Shown here: piece by piece, positions 27,701 to 35,541 of the stretch
Layout: each line of letters opens with the position of its first letter
Numbering within the stretch: position 1 is the first letter of the stretch
Assembly (NCBI RefSeq): GCF_000424625.1
Contig: NZ_AUKG01000001.1
Location: 1,674,001 to 1,738,000 of the forward strand
DNA length: 64,000 bases
Source: Conexibacter woesei Iso977N
Lineage (GTDB): Bacteria; Actinomycetota; Thermoleophilia; Solirubrobacterales; Solirubrobacteraceae
Reading direction: 5' to 3'
Notes under the pieces: generated by a model
The model's input: only the letters and a program-made list of their open reading frames with translations
Databases searched by the model: none
Told to the model about the DNA's origin: nothing
Position numbers and translations under genes: made by a program

Positions 27701-28331
27701 ACGTGGTCAGGACCGCGTTGATGTCGGTGCCCAGCAGCATCTTGCCGCCGTTGGGCAGCAGCGAGACCGAGGCCTGGATCGGCAGCGTCTTGCCCTCGAG
27801 CTTGAACGCCTCGCGCGCGCCGAAGATCGCGGCCTTGACCTCCAGGATGTCCTGGGCGGTCTCGATGATCAGCAGGTCGGAGCCGCCGCGGACCAGGCCC
27901 TGGGCCTGCTGGGTGAAGATCTCGACCAGCTCGGCGAACGTGATCGCGCCGAGCGTCGGGTCGTCGGAGGCGGGCAGGTGGCCGGTCGGGCCGATCGAGC
28001 CGGCGACGAAGCGGTCCTCGCCGACCGCGCGGCGGGCGATCTCGGCGGCCCTCTGGTTGATCTCGAAGGTGTGCTCGCCGAGGCCCCACTCCTCCAGCTT
28101 CAGGCGCGAGGCCTGGAACGTGTCGGTCTCGACGACCTCCGCACCCGCGCGGACCATCGACTCGTGGAGCTCCTGGATGACGTCCGGGCGGTGCAGGACG
28201 AGCGCCTCGTGGCACTTGCCCTCCAGCCCGCCGTAGTCGGCCTGCGAGAGGTCGAACTCCTCCAGCGTCGCACCCATCGAGCCGTCGAAGACGACGACGT
28301 GGTCACGGACGGCGGCCAGGAAATCACGCAT
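24702..28331 (-). CDS. metH: cobalamin-dependent methionine synthase
   Basis: Transfers a methyl group from methyltetrahydrofolate to homocysteine through methylcobalamin. The 1209-residue length matches MetH, and all four modules are visible: the homocysteine domain with zinc cysteines in GLNCSTGP and VVGGCCGTT (about residues 220-320), the pterin-binding domain (GERVNSQGSRKAKELL onward), the B12 domain with the DVHDIGKS lower-ligand motif near residue 730 and LIGGAAINRAFG, and the C-terminal S-adenosylmethionine activation domain (RYSWGYPAVPDQSEHEKV). ATG 28331 was chosen since MRDFLAAVRDHVVVFDGSMG is the normal MetH start. Only 49 bp separate it from the divergent GNAT gene, so there is no room for a cobalamin riboswitch; a palindrome there is the likely control point. 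Confidence 0.96.
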   Translation of the reverse strand: MRDFLAAVRDHVVVFDGSMGATLEEFDLSQADYGGLEGKCHEALVLHRPDVIQELHESMVRAGAEVVETDTFQASRLKLEEWGLGEHTFEINQRAAEIARRAVGEDRFVAGSIGPTGHLPASDDPTLGAITFAELVEIFTQQAQGLVRGGSDLLIIETAQDILEVKAAIFGAREAFKLEGKTLPIQASVSLLPNGGKMLLGTDINAVLTTLEALKVDVIGLNCSTGPNDMRDAIRYLGEHSPVPVHCIPNAGLPQQGRNGETIFPEGPDELAAVLGEFVEQHGVSVVGGCCGTTVDHISAIAERVRGHKPGARPAPRPPQVSSMIAATPLVQEPAPTLVGERVNSQGSRKAKELLLADDYDGLVQIAEDQVEGGAHVLDLCVALTERVDEDEQMRMVAKRVSLSQPAPLQIDSTEPDVIKLALEQTPGRAIVNSINLEAGRAKADTVIPLAIQHGAALIALTIDEVGMAKTAERKVEIAQRIKEIACDEHGLDPELLIFDVLTFTLTTGDDEWKPSAVETIKGIAAVKEALPGVKTSLGVSNVSFGVGQPARAVLNSVFLHHCVEAGLDLAMVNPNHITPYGEISELERELADDLVYNKRDDALQRFIEHFESRGEEEAAEVADPTAGMEPEEALHWHILRRKKDGVEAQIDAAVEKLGAVPVLNDVLLPAMKEVGDKFGAGELILPFVLQSAEVMKRSVAQLERYLDRIEGYTKGTVVLATVFGDVHDIGKSLVNTILTNNGYTVIDLGKQVPVSTILEAAKEHDATAIGLSALLVSTSKQMPLAIQELEREGLEYPVLIGGAAINRAFGYRALHVNGLDDSKLYDPGVFYCKDAFEGLHVMDKIVEEDTRAELLSQLRDAANTFREKGDEEVVLDTTGTERSDAADDVEIPEPPFWGVREIPVDLDEVYPHLDTHVLFKLHWGGKGVKGDAWKALVDGTDEDEGFRPKLERMWRDQTYLHPRALLGYFPCYAEDNDIVVLDPSDRETELTRFVNPRQPGNDHVCLADFFRPKSSGELDVIALQAVTVGDEVTELMAQLERDGEFAEQLFVHGLGVQTAEGLAEWLHAKVRDDYGIPATQGRRYSWGYPAVPDQSEHEKVDAVLDLSTIGMSISDGYAPVPEQSTLALVAHHPQAFYFGMKQGKLKPVDATSPDDVIKGSKRDPSLFAQADAEELDVDPVEGGVAEGEGDSAEGSPGGLASGAVPAEA

Positions 28332-28353
28332 GCGCGGAAGGGTAGCGCAACCT

Positions 28354-28369
28354 TGACACAACTGTGTCA
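28354..28369. promoter_or_regulatory. palindromic operator in the metH/GNAT divergent region
   Basis: TGACACA-AC-TGTGTCA, 7-bp perfect arms with a 2-nt spacer, lies midway in the 49-bp gap between the two start codons. A dimeric regulator bound here would affect both genes. TTGACA within the left arm (28353-28358) could serve as a -35 box for the plus strand. Confidence 0.55.
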
Positions 28370-28380
28370 GGGTATGACCG

Positions 28381-28902
28381 ATGGAGGTCCGGATCCGGCC
28401 CTGGGACGAGGGCGACGCGGAGGCGCTGGCCGCGGCGGTCGCCGCCTCGCTGCCGGAGCTGCGCCCGTGGATGCCGTGGGCGGCCGACGAGCCGCAGCCG
28501 CCGGACGCGCGCCGCGCGTGGATCCGCGAGGCCAACGCGGCCGAGGCGGCCGGCGGCGACCGCACGCGCGCGATCCTCGCCGGCGGCGCGGTCGCCGGGT
28601 CCTGCGGGCTGCACCGCCGGATCGGCCCGGACGCGCTGGAGCTCGGCTACTGGGTCGCGACCGCGCTCACGGGGCGCGGCGTGGCGACGGCGGCCGTCGC
28701 GCTGCTGGCCGCCGAGGCGTTCGCCGACTCGGCGATCGGCCACGTCGAGATCCACCACGACCCGCGCAACGCCGCGTCCGGCGCGGTCGCCGCGCGCGCC
28801 GGGTTCACGCCCGTCGCGCCCGTCGCGACGGCGGGCGCGGCGCCGGAGCGGATCTGGCGCCTGACCCGTGCGGGGTGGGACGCGCTCACTGCAGGACGTT
28901 GA
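28381..28902 (+). CDS. GNAT-family N-acetyltransferase (RimJ/RimL-like)
   Basis: A 173-residue acetyltransferase that uses acetyl-CoA. Typical RimJ/RimL features are IRPWDEGDAEAL at the start, LELGYWVATALTGRGVATAAV (beta4-alpha3 with the pyrophosphate-binding loop GRGVAT) and HVEIHHDPRNAASGAVAARAGF near the end. The substrate may be a ribosomal or other protein N-terminus, or a small amine. The ATG lies within 12 nt of the operator at 28354-28369, so the message probably has almost no leader. Its 3' end overlaps the convergent gene at 28886. Confidence 0.87.
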   Translation: MEVRIRPWDEGDAEALAAAVAASLPELRPWMPWAADEPQPPDARRAWIREANAAEAAGGDRTRAILAGGAVAGSCGLHRRIGPDALELGYWVATALTGRGVATAAVALLAAEAFADSAIGHVEIHHDPRNAASGAVAARAGFTPVAPVATAGAAPERIWRLTRAGWDALTAGR

Positions 28903-29650
28903 ACCTCACCGGCTCGCTGCCGGGCACCGTGAGCTGCACGCTCGCCGGCTGGTTGGCCAGCTCGTAGACGTTGTCGATCACCGGCTCGTCGTGGCGCAGG
29001 CCGGTGTCGGCGTCGGTCACCGTGACCGACCGGACCCCGTCCGGGGCGATGCCGAACAGCGCGTTCCCGTCGCTGAAGGTCAGCGCGCCCGCGCGGGCCG
29101 CGGCGTCGGTGTTGCAGCCCGCCCCGATCGTGGCGTCGCCGACCGCCTGCATCCCGATGCAGACGAAGCCGTTGCCGGGCATCAGCCAGATGTTGTAGCC
29201 GTCGCGCGTCGCGATCTGCCGGGCGAGCCCGGCGTTGAGCCCGAACGGCCCGTCGTCCTGGAGCGTCCGGAGCGCCGTCATGTTGTCCGGGTCGGCTTCG
29301 GCGGCGCCGGCCGGCCGCGTCAGCGCCGACCAGGTGCTCGCGTCGGCGGCGGGGAGCGCGGCGACGACCGGCATGTGGATCTCGTTGCCGTCGGCGCCAC
29401 TGCTCAGGGGCCGGACCGCGGGCGAGGCGTGGTTCGCGTAGTGCACGACGGCGGTCGCGGCGACCGTGACCGGCACCGACGCGACCACCGCCGCGAGCAC
29501 CAGCGTGCGCGCCGTCATCCGGCGCGGCCGCAGGCGTGGGACCCGCAGGCGCGTGGGGGCGGGCGCGGGCGTGGGTGCGACCGGCAGCGGCTGCATCGCC
29601 GCCGCGGCGGCGATCACGAGGTTGCGCTTGTTCTGCTGGACGTAGGTCAT
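28886..29650 (-). CDS. membrane protein coupled to the ECF sigma factor, possible anti-sigma or sensor
   Basis: A 254-residue protein with a basic, proline-rich cytoplasmic N-terminus (1-45), one transmembrane helix (about 48-68, LVLAAVVASVPVTVAATAV) and an extracytoplasmic domain. Its ATG overlaps the sigma-factor stop (ATGA), the usual place for an anti-sigma factor, but no zinc-binding anti-sigma motif is present. The outer domain (from about residue 85) is related to the secreted protein at 30307-30954: shared ALTRPAGAAEADPDN / VLARPASADDTDN, IWLMPGNGFVCIGM / VWLIPANGALCLGL and GIAPDGV / GLAPDAV. I infer a regulatory partner of the sigma factor; no direct evidence for this. Confidence 0.75.
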   Translation of the reverse strand: MTYVQQNKRNLVIAAAAAMQPLPVAPTPAPAPTRLRVPRLRPRRMTARTLVLAAVVASVPVTVAATAVVHYANHASPAVRPLSSGADGNEIHMPVVAALPAADASTWSALTRPAGAAEADPDNMTALRTLQDDGPFGLNAGLARQIATRDGYNIWLMPGNGFVCIGMQAVGDATIGAGCNTDAAARAGALTFSDGNALFGIAPDGVRSVTVTDADTGLRHDEPVIDNVYELANQPASVQLTVPGSEPVRFNVLQ

Positions 29651-30213
29651 GCGAAGTGCTCCAGGTTCTTGCGAAGGGACTTCAGGCCGCGGCTGACGTT
29701 CTTGCGGACCACCAGCTCCGAGCAGTCCAGGCGGGCGGCGATCTCCGGGTACGAGAGCTCCTCCAGGACGCGGGCCCGGACGGCCTCGCGCTGGCGCGGC
29801 GGCAGCTCGTGCAGCGCACGGGCGAGGGCCGGGCCGTCCTCGCCGAGCGCGGCGATCGCGTCGAGGTCGACGTCGACGAGCGCGACCGGCTCCCACGCCG
29901 CCAGGCGGCGCCGCGCCTCCTCCTCGACGCGTCCGCGCCGGAGGCTGGTCGACAGCGTGTTGCGCGCGATCGTGAACAGCCACGCGGCCGCGGAGCCGTC
30001 GCCGTGCTCGCCGCGGAACTGCGCCGCGGCGCCGAGGACGGACGCGAACACCTCGCCGGTCAGGTCGACGGCGACCTCCGGCTCGCGGACGCGGCGCTGG
30101 AAGTAGGCGAGGATCGGGCCCTCCCAGCGGTCGTAGAAGACCGCGAAGGCCTCCGGGTCCTCGGCGGTTCGCTGCAGGAGGACGGCATCGCTGTCCTTGC
30201 CGGTCGGTCGCAT
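29647..30213 (-). CDS. ECF-type RNA polymerase sigma factor
   Basis: A 188-residue sigma70-family protein with region 2 (about 20-85: FAVFYDRWEGPILAYFQRRV and the AWLFTIARNTL stretch) and region 4 (about 130-182: LPPRQREAVRARVLEELSYPEIAARLDCSELVVRKNVSRGL). This is the usual two-domain ECF plan. The ATG follows TAGGAG. A strong GC hairpin (30254-30283) separates it from the upstream secreted-protein gene. CGTCC in its leader region resembles ECF -10 elements, so self-activation is possible but unproven. Confidence 0.93.
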   Translation of the reverse strand: MRPTGKDSDAVLLQRTAEDPEAFAVFYDRWEGPILAYFQRRVREPEVAVDLTGEVFASVLGAAAQFRGEHGDGSAAAWLFTIARNTLSTSLRRGRVEEEARRRLAAWEPVALVDVDLDAIAALGEDGPALARALHELPPRQREAVRARVLEELSYPEIAARLDCSELVVRKNVSRGLKSLRKNLEHFA

Positions 30214-30253
30214 CTACTCCTACAGGACGCTAGTGCGGGGAGCTTGTGACCGC

Positions 30254-30283
30254 AGGGGGTCCGGATGTCCACCCGGACCCCCT
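30254..30283 (-). terminator. strong GC hairpin between the secreted-protein gene and the sigma factor gene
   Basis: Perfect 11-bp arms AGGGGGTCCGG / CCGGACCCCCT with an 8-nt loop lie 23 nt after the stop of the gene at 30307. No T-run follows, but the stem strength makes a terminator likely. Confidence 0.6.
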
Positions 30284-30306
30284 CCGCGGTAGGGCATGCC
30301 GAGCGC

Positions 30307-30954
30307 TCAGCCTCCGTGATCGCCGCCGCCGTTGGCGTCGAACGACCGCGAGCCGTCCGGAGCGTCGAGCGTCACGGTGTTGTGGCCGGCATCGAGGGTG
30401 TAGACCTCGCCGCCGGTGCCGAGCGAGTCGCCGCCGGACGTCGCCGCGGCCGCGCGGGATGACGCGTCGGCCGGCGCCGCGTGGATCGCGGTGACCGCGT
30501 CCGGGGCCAGACCGTAGACCTGGGTGCCGTCGCCGATCGTGACGCCATCCTGGAGCGCGGCGTCCTCCAGCGTGCAGGAGATGCCGAGCGAGTCGGTGGC
30601 GGTGTCCTCGAGGCCGAGGCAGAGCGCGCCGTTGGCCGGGATCAGCCAGACGCGCCCGGAGGCGATGCTCCCGACGACGCGTGCGCCATCGGCATCGACG
30701 CCGATGCCCGACTGCGACGCGATCCGGGCGACGAGCGCGTTGTCGGTGTCATCGGCGCTCGCCGGGCGGGCGAGGACCGAGAACGCGGCCTTGTCGGCCG
30801 CCGTCGCCGGGACCGGGGTGTCGCTGGCGGCGGGGACGTCGAACCTCGGGTGATCCGGGCTGCTGACGGTCTGGGCGACGGCGACCGCCGCGGGGCCCGC
30901 GAGGGCGGCGGCGGCGAACAGGGCGGTGAGACGCAGGTTGATGTGCATGGTCAT
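30307..30954 (-). CDS. secreted protein, paralogue of the sigma-linked membrane protein
   Basis: A 215-residue exported protein with a signal peptide (residues 1-27). Its body aligns by eye with the outer domain of the protein at 28886-29650: ARPASADDTDN, VWLIPANGALCLGL, a second Cys at the GISC position, GDGTQVYGLAPDAV and a final VYTL segment. The two conserved Cys may form a disulfide. The tail is Gly/Asp/His-rich. It begins 5 nt after the preceding gene at 30960, so the two share a message. The function is unknown; the relationship to the sigma partner suggests a signal or decoy in the same response. Confidence 0.75.
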   Translation of the reverse strand: MTMHINLRLTALFAAAALAGPAAVAVAQTVSSPDHPRFDVPAASDTPVPATAADKAAFSVLARPASADDTDNALVARIASQSGIGVDADGARVVGSIASGRVWLIPANGALCLGLEDTATDSLGISCTLEDAALQDGVTIGDGTQVYGLAPDAVTAIHAAPADASSRAAAATSGGDSLGTGGEVYTLDAGHNTVTLDAPDGSRSFDANGGGDHGG

Positions 30955-30959
30955 CGTCC

Positions 30960-31376
30960 CTAGTAGCTGGTGTGGGTCGTGGTGGCGATGATGATGTCCA
31001 GGCCGGTCGCGTTGTCGACCCAGCCGTGGTAGCAGCAGCTGCCGTCCTCCGTGCGTGAGGCAAAGCCGCCGGTGCTCGAGCAGGCCCGCGTGCCCGAGGT
31101 CGTCTTCGTCGCCGACGCGTAGCCGGTCGTGCCCTGGTCCTTGGCGACGCAGAAGCCGTTGTGGTCCCCGCTGCCCTCGATGTAGGTGACGGAGTGAGCC
31201 TCGCTGCCTGCCCAGCCCCTGCCCGAGACCAGCGTCCCGCTGAAGTAGTGGTCGGCGCCGGCGAGGGCGGTCGCGGTCGAGGCCGCCGCGATCGAGAGGG
31301 TGGCAACGCCGATGAGCGCCTTGCGCCGAAGGCGGCTAGGCGTCCGCGCTGCTGCGGCATGGGTACGCAACATCAT
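30960..31376 (-). CDS. small secreted cysteine-containing protein
   Basis: A 138-residue protein with a signal peptide ending near residue 40 (ATALA/GADHYF). The mature part of about 98 residues has four Cys (NGFCVAK, TRACSST and the adjacent pair in GSCCYHGW) and many aromatic, Thr and Gly residues, as expected for a disulfide-stabilised extracellular domain. No family was recognised. It is the first gene of a two-gene transcript with the sigma-linked paralogue downstream. A palindrome (31409-31424) lies in its promoter region. Confidence 0.7.
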   Translation of the reverse strand: MMLRTHAAAARTPSRLRRKALIGVATLSIAAASTATALAGADHYFSGTLVSGRGWAGSEAHSVTYIEGSGDHNGFCVAKDQGTTGYASATKTTSGTRACSSTGGFASRTEDGSCCYHGWVDNATGLDIIIATTTHTSY

Positions 31377-31408
31377 GACTCCGTTCGGTGGTGCATTGTC
31401 TGTATTAA

Positions 31409-31424
31409 CTCAGTGATATCTGAG
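31409..31424. promoter_or_regulatory. palindrome upstream of the small secreted protein
   Basis: CTCAG-TGATAT-CTGAG, in an AT-rich patch 33 nt before the start at 31376. This is a candidate operator or promoter core for the two-gene transcript 31376-30307. Confidence 0.35.
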
Positions 31425-31572
31425 CGCACAGCAGCACAACACGATCAGCTCTGCTTTGAGACACGACTGCGCGAATCGGGTGGGCGAGGGCGGCCGGGTT
31501 GAACATCTTCCGCAGCCCCGGTCACAGACGCTGCGCGAACGCGTCCGCCGGTGACATCGCGCCCCGGAACGC

Positions 31573-31600
31573 CGAAAGGCCCGCCGGAGCGGGCCTTTCG
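31573..31600 (-). terminator. glnA terminator hairpin
   Basis: A perfect 12-bp stem (CGAAAGGCCCGC / GCGGGCCTTTCG) with a 4-nt loop lies 36 nt beyond the glutamine synthetase stop. The stem ends in a short T-rich stretch on the minus strand. Two smaller hairpins lie between it and the stop. Confidence 0.7.
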
Positions 31601-31601
31601 A

Positions 31602-31627
31602 CGACTTGCAAGTCGCGCCAGTGGCGC
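31602..31627. repeat. two small hairpins between glnA stop and its terminator
   Basis: CGACTTGCAAGTCG (31602-31615) is a perfect 14-nt palindrome, and GCGCC-AGT-GGCGC (31615-31627) follows at once. With the terminator at 31573 they form three consecutive stem-loops after glnA, which may stabilise the 3' end of the message. Confidence 0.45.
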
Positions 31628-31635
31628 GAACGGGA

Positions 31636-33780
31636 CTACTTGATGAACAACATCTCGCTGTACTTCGGCAGCGGCCAGAGGTCGTCGGAGACGATGCGCT
31701 CCAGCTTGTCGGCGATCGTGCGGGTCGTGTCCATCGCCGGGATCACGCGGTCGCGCATGTACTTGGCGTGGGTCAGGCCGCCGTCGGGGCCGTCGTGGTC
31801 GTTGGCCTTCTCGAGGTCGAGGATCGCGGCGTAGAGCTCCTCCACCAGCGGCTCGACCTCCTCGACCAGGGCCGGGATGCCGGACGCGCGCACCTCCGCC
31901 AGGTGGCGCGCGGCCGCCGGCAGGATCATCGTGCGGGCGATCGACGCCGCGGTCTCGGCCTCGATGTTCAACTTGGTGGAGTACTGCTCCACCGCGACCT
32001 CGAACCGCGACTCCAGCTCGCGCTCGCTGAGCACGTTGTAGCGCTCGAAAGCCCGGATCGTCTGCTTCTCGACCAGCCACGGCAGCGCGTCTGGCGTCGT
32101 GCGCAGGTTCTTGAGCCCGCGCTCCGCGGCCTCCTTGTGCCACGCCTCGCTGTAGCCGTCGCCGCCGAAGACGATCTGCGAGTTCTTCTCCCAGACGTCC
32201 TTGACGACGACGCTGACGGCCGCCGGGATGTCGCCCCTGGACGTCCTGACGGCCCTCTCCAGCAGCGCGCTCAGCTCGTCGACCGACTCGGCGACGATCG
32301 TGTTGAGCACCGAGTTGACCATGCCCAGCGACATGCTGGACCCCAGCGCCCGGAACTCGAACTTGTTGCCCGTGAACGCGAACGGCGAGGTGCGGTTGCG
32401 GTCGCCGCCGTCCATCGGCAGCTGCGGCAGGACCTCGGCGCCCAGGCCGAGCAGGCCCTTCTTGATGCGCTTGCCCTTGCCGGTCGAGATCTTCTGGAAC
32501 GCGTTCTCCAGCTCGGCGCCGAGGAAGATCGAGATGATCGCCGGCGGCGCCTCGTTGGCGCCCAGGCGGTGGTCCTGGCCGACGTTGGCGACCGACGCGC
32601 GCAGCAGCGCCTGGTGCTTGTTGACCGCGCGGATGACCGCCGCGCAGAAGAACATGAACGACGCGTTGTCCTCCGGCGTCTCACCCGGGTTGAGCAGGTT
32701 GTGGCCGGAGTCGGTCCCCATCGACCAGTTGTTGTGCTTGCCGGACCCGTTGACGCCGGCGAACGGCTTCTCGTGCAGCAGGCAGACCATGCCGTAGCGG
32801 CGGGCCACGCTCTGCAGGATCGACATCGTCAGCTGCTGGTGGTCGCTGCCGACGTTGGAGTTCTCGAAGATCGGCGCCAGCTCGTACTGACCCGGGGCGA
32901 CCTCGTTGTGGCGGGTCTTGACCGGCACGCCGAGCTTGCGCAGCTCCTGCTCGGACTCCATCATGAACGCCAGGACGCGCTCCGGGATCGTCCCGAAGTA
33001 GTGCTCGTCCAGCTCATGGCCCTTCGGCGGCTTGGCGCCGAACAGCGTACGACCGGTCGTGTAGAGGTCCGGGCGCTCGAAGTAGTACTGCTCGTCGACG
33101 AGGAAGTACTCCTGCTCCGGGCCGACCGTGGTGAAGATCCGCCTGGCCTCGTGGTCGCCGAGCAGGTCGAGCGCCTTCAGCGCGCTCTTGCTCAGCGCGT
33201 CCATCGAGCGCAGCAGCGGGATCTTGGTGTCGAGCGCCTCGCCGGTCCACGACACGAACGCCGTCGGGATGCAGAGGAACGTGCCGTTCGGGTTGTCCAG
33301 GATGAACGCCGGCGACGTCGGGTCCCACGCGGTGTAGCCGCGGGCCTCGAAGGTCGCGCGGATGCCGCCGGTCGGGAACGACGACGCGTCGGGCTCGCCC
33401 TGGATCAGCTCCTTGCCGCTGAACTCGGCGATCGCGTGGCCGTCGCCGGTCGGGTTGTAGAAGGAGTCGTGCTTCTCGGCGGTCAGGCCGGTGAGCGGCT
33501 GGAACCAGTGCGTGTAGTGGGTGGCGCCCTTCTCCATCGCCCACTCGCGCATCGCCTGGGCGATCGCGTCGGCCAGCTGCGGGTCGAGCGGGTCGCCGGC
33601 CTCCAGCGTCGCGGTCAGCTGCTTGAAGACGTGCTTGGGCAGCCGTGCGCGCTGCTCGTCGGTGGTGAAGACGTTGGCGCCGAAGACGTTGGCGCCGGGG
33701 GCCGTCAGGTCGACGGTCCCGAGGGCGCCGCCGTTCACCGACCACTGGGCGGCCGTGACGTTCTGCTGGCGGGAACTCAT
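31636..33780 (-). CDS. glnN: glutamine synthetase, type III (GlnN)
   Basis: Makes glutamine from glutamate, ammonia and ATP. At 714 residues it belongs to the large type III class and not the 450-480-residue GSI. Visible blocks are [21 protein letters not shown] near the start (a type III hallmark; two parts VFGANVF and [10 protein letters not shown]), [20 protein letters not shown] with the metal-site Glu residues, [29 protein letters not shown] and [28 protein letters not shown] precedes ATG 33780. It is divergent from amtB-glnK, so the locus handles ammonium uptake and assimilation. No adenylylation site typical of GSI-beta was looked for, since type III enzymes lack it. Confidence 0.94.
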   Translation of the reverse strand: MSSRQQNVTAAQWSVNGGALGTVDLTAPGANVFGANVFTTDEQRARLPKHVFKQLTATLEAGDPLDPQLADAIAQAMREWAMEKGATHYTHWFQPLTGLTAEKHDSFYNPTGDGHAIAEFSGKELIQGEPDASSFPTGGIRATFEARGYTAWDPTSPAFILDNPNGTFLCIPTAFVSWTGEALDTKIPLLRSMDALSKSALKALDLLGDHEARRIFTTVGPEQEYFLVDEQYYFERPDLYTTGRTLFGAKPPKGHELDEHYFGTIPERVLAFMMESEQELRKLGVPVKTRHNEVAPGQYELAPIFENSNVGSDHQQLTMSILQSVARRYGMVCLLHEKPFAGVNGSGKHNNWSMGTDSGHNLLNPGETPEDNASFMFFCAAVIRAVNKHQALLRASVANVGQDHRLGANEAPPAIISIFLGAELENAFQKISTGKGKRIKKGLLGLGAEVLPQLPMDGGDRNRTSPFAFTGNKFEFRALGSSMSLGMVNSVLNTIVAESVDELSALLERAVRTSRGDIPAAVSVVVKDVWEKNSQIVFGGDGYSEAWHKEAAERGLKNLRTTPDALPWLVEKQTIRAFERYNVLSERELESRFEVAVEQYSTKLNIEAETAASIARTMILPAAARHLAEVRASGIPALVEEVEPLVEELYAAILDLEKANDHDGPDGGLTHAKYMRDRVIPAMDTTRTIADKLERIVSDDLWPLPKYSEMLFIK

Positions 33781-34062
33781 GGGGCGGGAACTTCCTCCTG
33801 TGCGTGTTCGGGTCGCTGCTGTCGCGGCGCGGCGGCGTCTCGCGGCCGACGGCGTTGACGTCGAGCCTATTTCCCGCGCGCGTATGACGCCTTGTACCAA
33901 TGTCCAAAGTCCGGTCCGAGACGTTCGCCCTGAGGTAGGCCCGGCCGTCAAGGCCGCCTCGACCGGATGGCGAACGACCCCCGCCGATCTTTCGACATCG
34001 GGCTAACGACCTGCGCCTCGCTGGACAAGAGACTGCCATGGCACGCTCGACTAGGAGGTCAC
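33781..34062. promoter_or_regulatory. divergent control region between glnN and amtB
   Basis: The 282-bp region holds the glnN leader with its ribosome site and, on the minus strand, a possible promoter pair TTGGAC / TACGCG around 33870-33915. The near-palindrome TTGTACCAA (33892-33900) sits in it. On the plus side an AGGAGG (34053-34058) serves amtB. I looked for GlnR-type boxes (GTNAC and GAAAC spaced by 6) and saw no convincing pair. Confidence 0.4.
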
Positions 34063-35541
34063 ATGAGACGTTCCCTTGCGGTTCGCGCGCTGGTGTTCGG
34101 CACGCTGGCTGCGCTCATCATCCCTGCCTCGGCATCTGCGGATCTGTACGACCGCGCCGGGAACCAAGGACTGCTGCAAAGCGTCGGCATCAACTCGATC
34201 TGGGTGATCGTGGCCGGCCTGTTGGTGTTCTTCATGCAGGCGGGTTTCGCCTTCTTGGAGATCGGCTTCTCCCGCGGTAAGAACGCGGGCACGATCATCG
34301 CCAAGATCCTCGTGAACTTGGCGATCTGCTCGATCGTCTACTGGGCGGTCGGCTTCGCGTTCGCGTTCGGCGGCGACCCCGGGCACGTCATCGGCACGCA
34401 CGGGTTCTTCCTGCGTGACTACGGCGACCCGCAGGCGGCGTTCCCCGTCATGGGCTTCTCGAACGCGACCATCGAGTCGAAGTTCTTCTTCCAGTTCGTG
34501 TTCGCGGCCGTCTCACTGGCGATCGTCTGGGGCACGACCCTGGAGCGCGTCAAGTTCGGCGTCTACATCATCTACGCGGTCGTCTTCTCGGCGCTGATCT
34601 ACCCGATCTTCTCGGGCTGGGTCTTCGGCGGTGGCTGGCTGCAGAACAACCTGGGCATGCAGGACTTCGCCGGCTCGACGGCGGTCCACCTGATCGGTGC
34701 GACCGGCGCCCTGGCGGCCCTGCTGCACCTCGGACCGCGCAAGGGCAAGTACGGGCCAGACGGCAAGCCACGGGCGATCCCGGGGCACAACATGCCGCTG
34801 TTCGGGCTCGGCATCTTCATCCTGTGGCTCGGCTGGTTCGGCTTCAACCCGGGCTCGACGCTCGGCGCGCTGGACGGCCGGTTCCCGGAGGTCGTGCTGA
34901 CGACGAACCTCGCGGCTGCGGCCGGCGTCCTGACCGCGGTCTCGACGGCGTGGATCAAGACCAGGTCGATCGACATCGGCATGGCGGGCAACGGCGCGAT
35001 CGCCGCGCTCGTCGCGATCACCGCAGGCTCGGGCTATGTGGTCCCGTGGGCGGCGGTCGTCATCGGCGCGACCGCGGGCGTGATCGTGGTCCTCGGCGTC
35101 TACGCGATCGACAAGTTCATCGACGACCCGGTGGGCGCGCTGTCGGCGCACGGCCTGGCCGGCATCTGGGGCACGCTCGCGTGCGGGTTGTTCACGAACC
35201 CATCGCTGGCGGCCTACAACGCCGTCGGTGACGGCGGCCTCGTCTACACGGGCTCGTTCCACCAGCTGCTGGTTCAGGCGGCCGGCGTGGGCATCGTGTT
35301 CTCCGGCGTCTTCATCAGCTCCTACATCGTCTTCGGCGTCATCAAGGCGACGTACGGCATGCGGGTGTCCGAGGAAGAGGAGATGGCGGGCCTGGACATC
35401 TCCGAGCACGGCATGTACGGGTACCCGGAGCAGTTCATCCCTGCTCCGGAGCTGGTCGGTTACGGTGCGGCCCCCACGGGGACCGCCGCCGCATCCGGCG
35501 TGGCCCCCATCGCGACCGCAACGGAGGTTCCCGCAACATGA
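34063..35541 (+). CDS. amtB: ammonium transporter
   Basis: A 492-residue Amt/Rh-family channel. The signal peptide (about 1-26) is followed by eleven hydrophobic helices. Conserved pore elements include WVIVAGLLVFFMQAGFAFLEIG (as two segments), WGTTLERVKF, the first pore His in STAVHLIGATGAL and the second in LSAHGLAGIWGTLACG. The C-terminal tail is long (EEEEMAGLDISEHGMYGYPEQF), the part that contacts P-II proteins. ATG 34063 follows AGGAGG. The stop overlaps glnK (ATGA), tying channel and regulator stoichiometry together. Confidence 0.95.
   Translation: MRRSLAVRALVFGTLAALIIPASASADLYDRAGNQGLLQSVGINSIWVIVAGLLVFFMQAGFAFLEIGFSRGKNAGTIIAKILVNLAICSIVYWAVGFAFAFGGDPGHVIGTHGFFLRDYGDPQAAFPVMGFSNATIESKFFFQFVFAAVSLAIVWGTTLERVKFGVYIIYAVVFSALIYPIFSGWVFGGGWLQNNLGMQDFAGSTAVHLIGATGALAALLHLGPRKGKYGPDGKPRAIPGHNMPLFGLGIFILWLGWFGFNPGSTLGALDGRFPEVVLTTNLAAAAGVLTAVSTAWIKTRSIDIGMAGNGAIAALVAITAGSGYVVPWAAVVIGATAGVIVVLGVYAIDKFIDDPVGALSAHGLAGIWGTLACGLFTNPSLAAYNAVGDGGLVYTGSFHQLLVQAAGVGIVFSGVFISSYIVFGVIKATYGMRVSEEEEMAGLDISEHGMYGYPEQFIPAPELVGYGAAPTGTAAASGVAPIATATEVPAT

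Noticed and set aside
28332-28380. possible cobalamin or SAM riboswitch ahead of metH
   Set aside because: Only 49 bp lie between the divergent start codons, far too short for these riboswitches; only a palindrome is present.
24933-28967. very long open frame antisense to metH
   Set aside because: It is composed of Arg/Asp/Val/Leu-rich low-complexity sequence typical of the antisense frame of GC-rich genes; MetH motifs on the other strand are unambiguous.
33781-34062. GlnR boxes in the nitrogen control region
   Set aside because: No GTNAC-N6-GAAAC-like pair could be seen on either strand.
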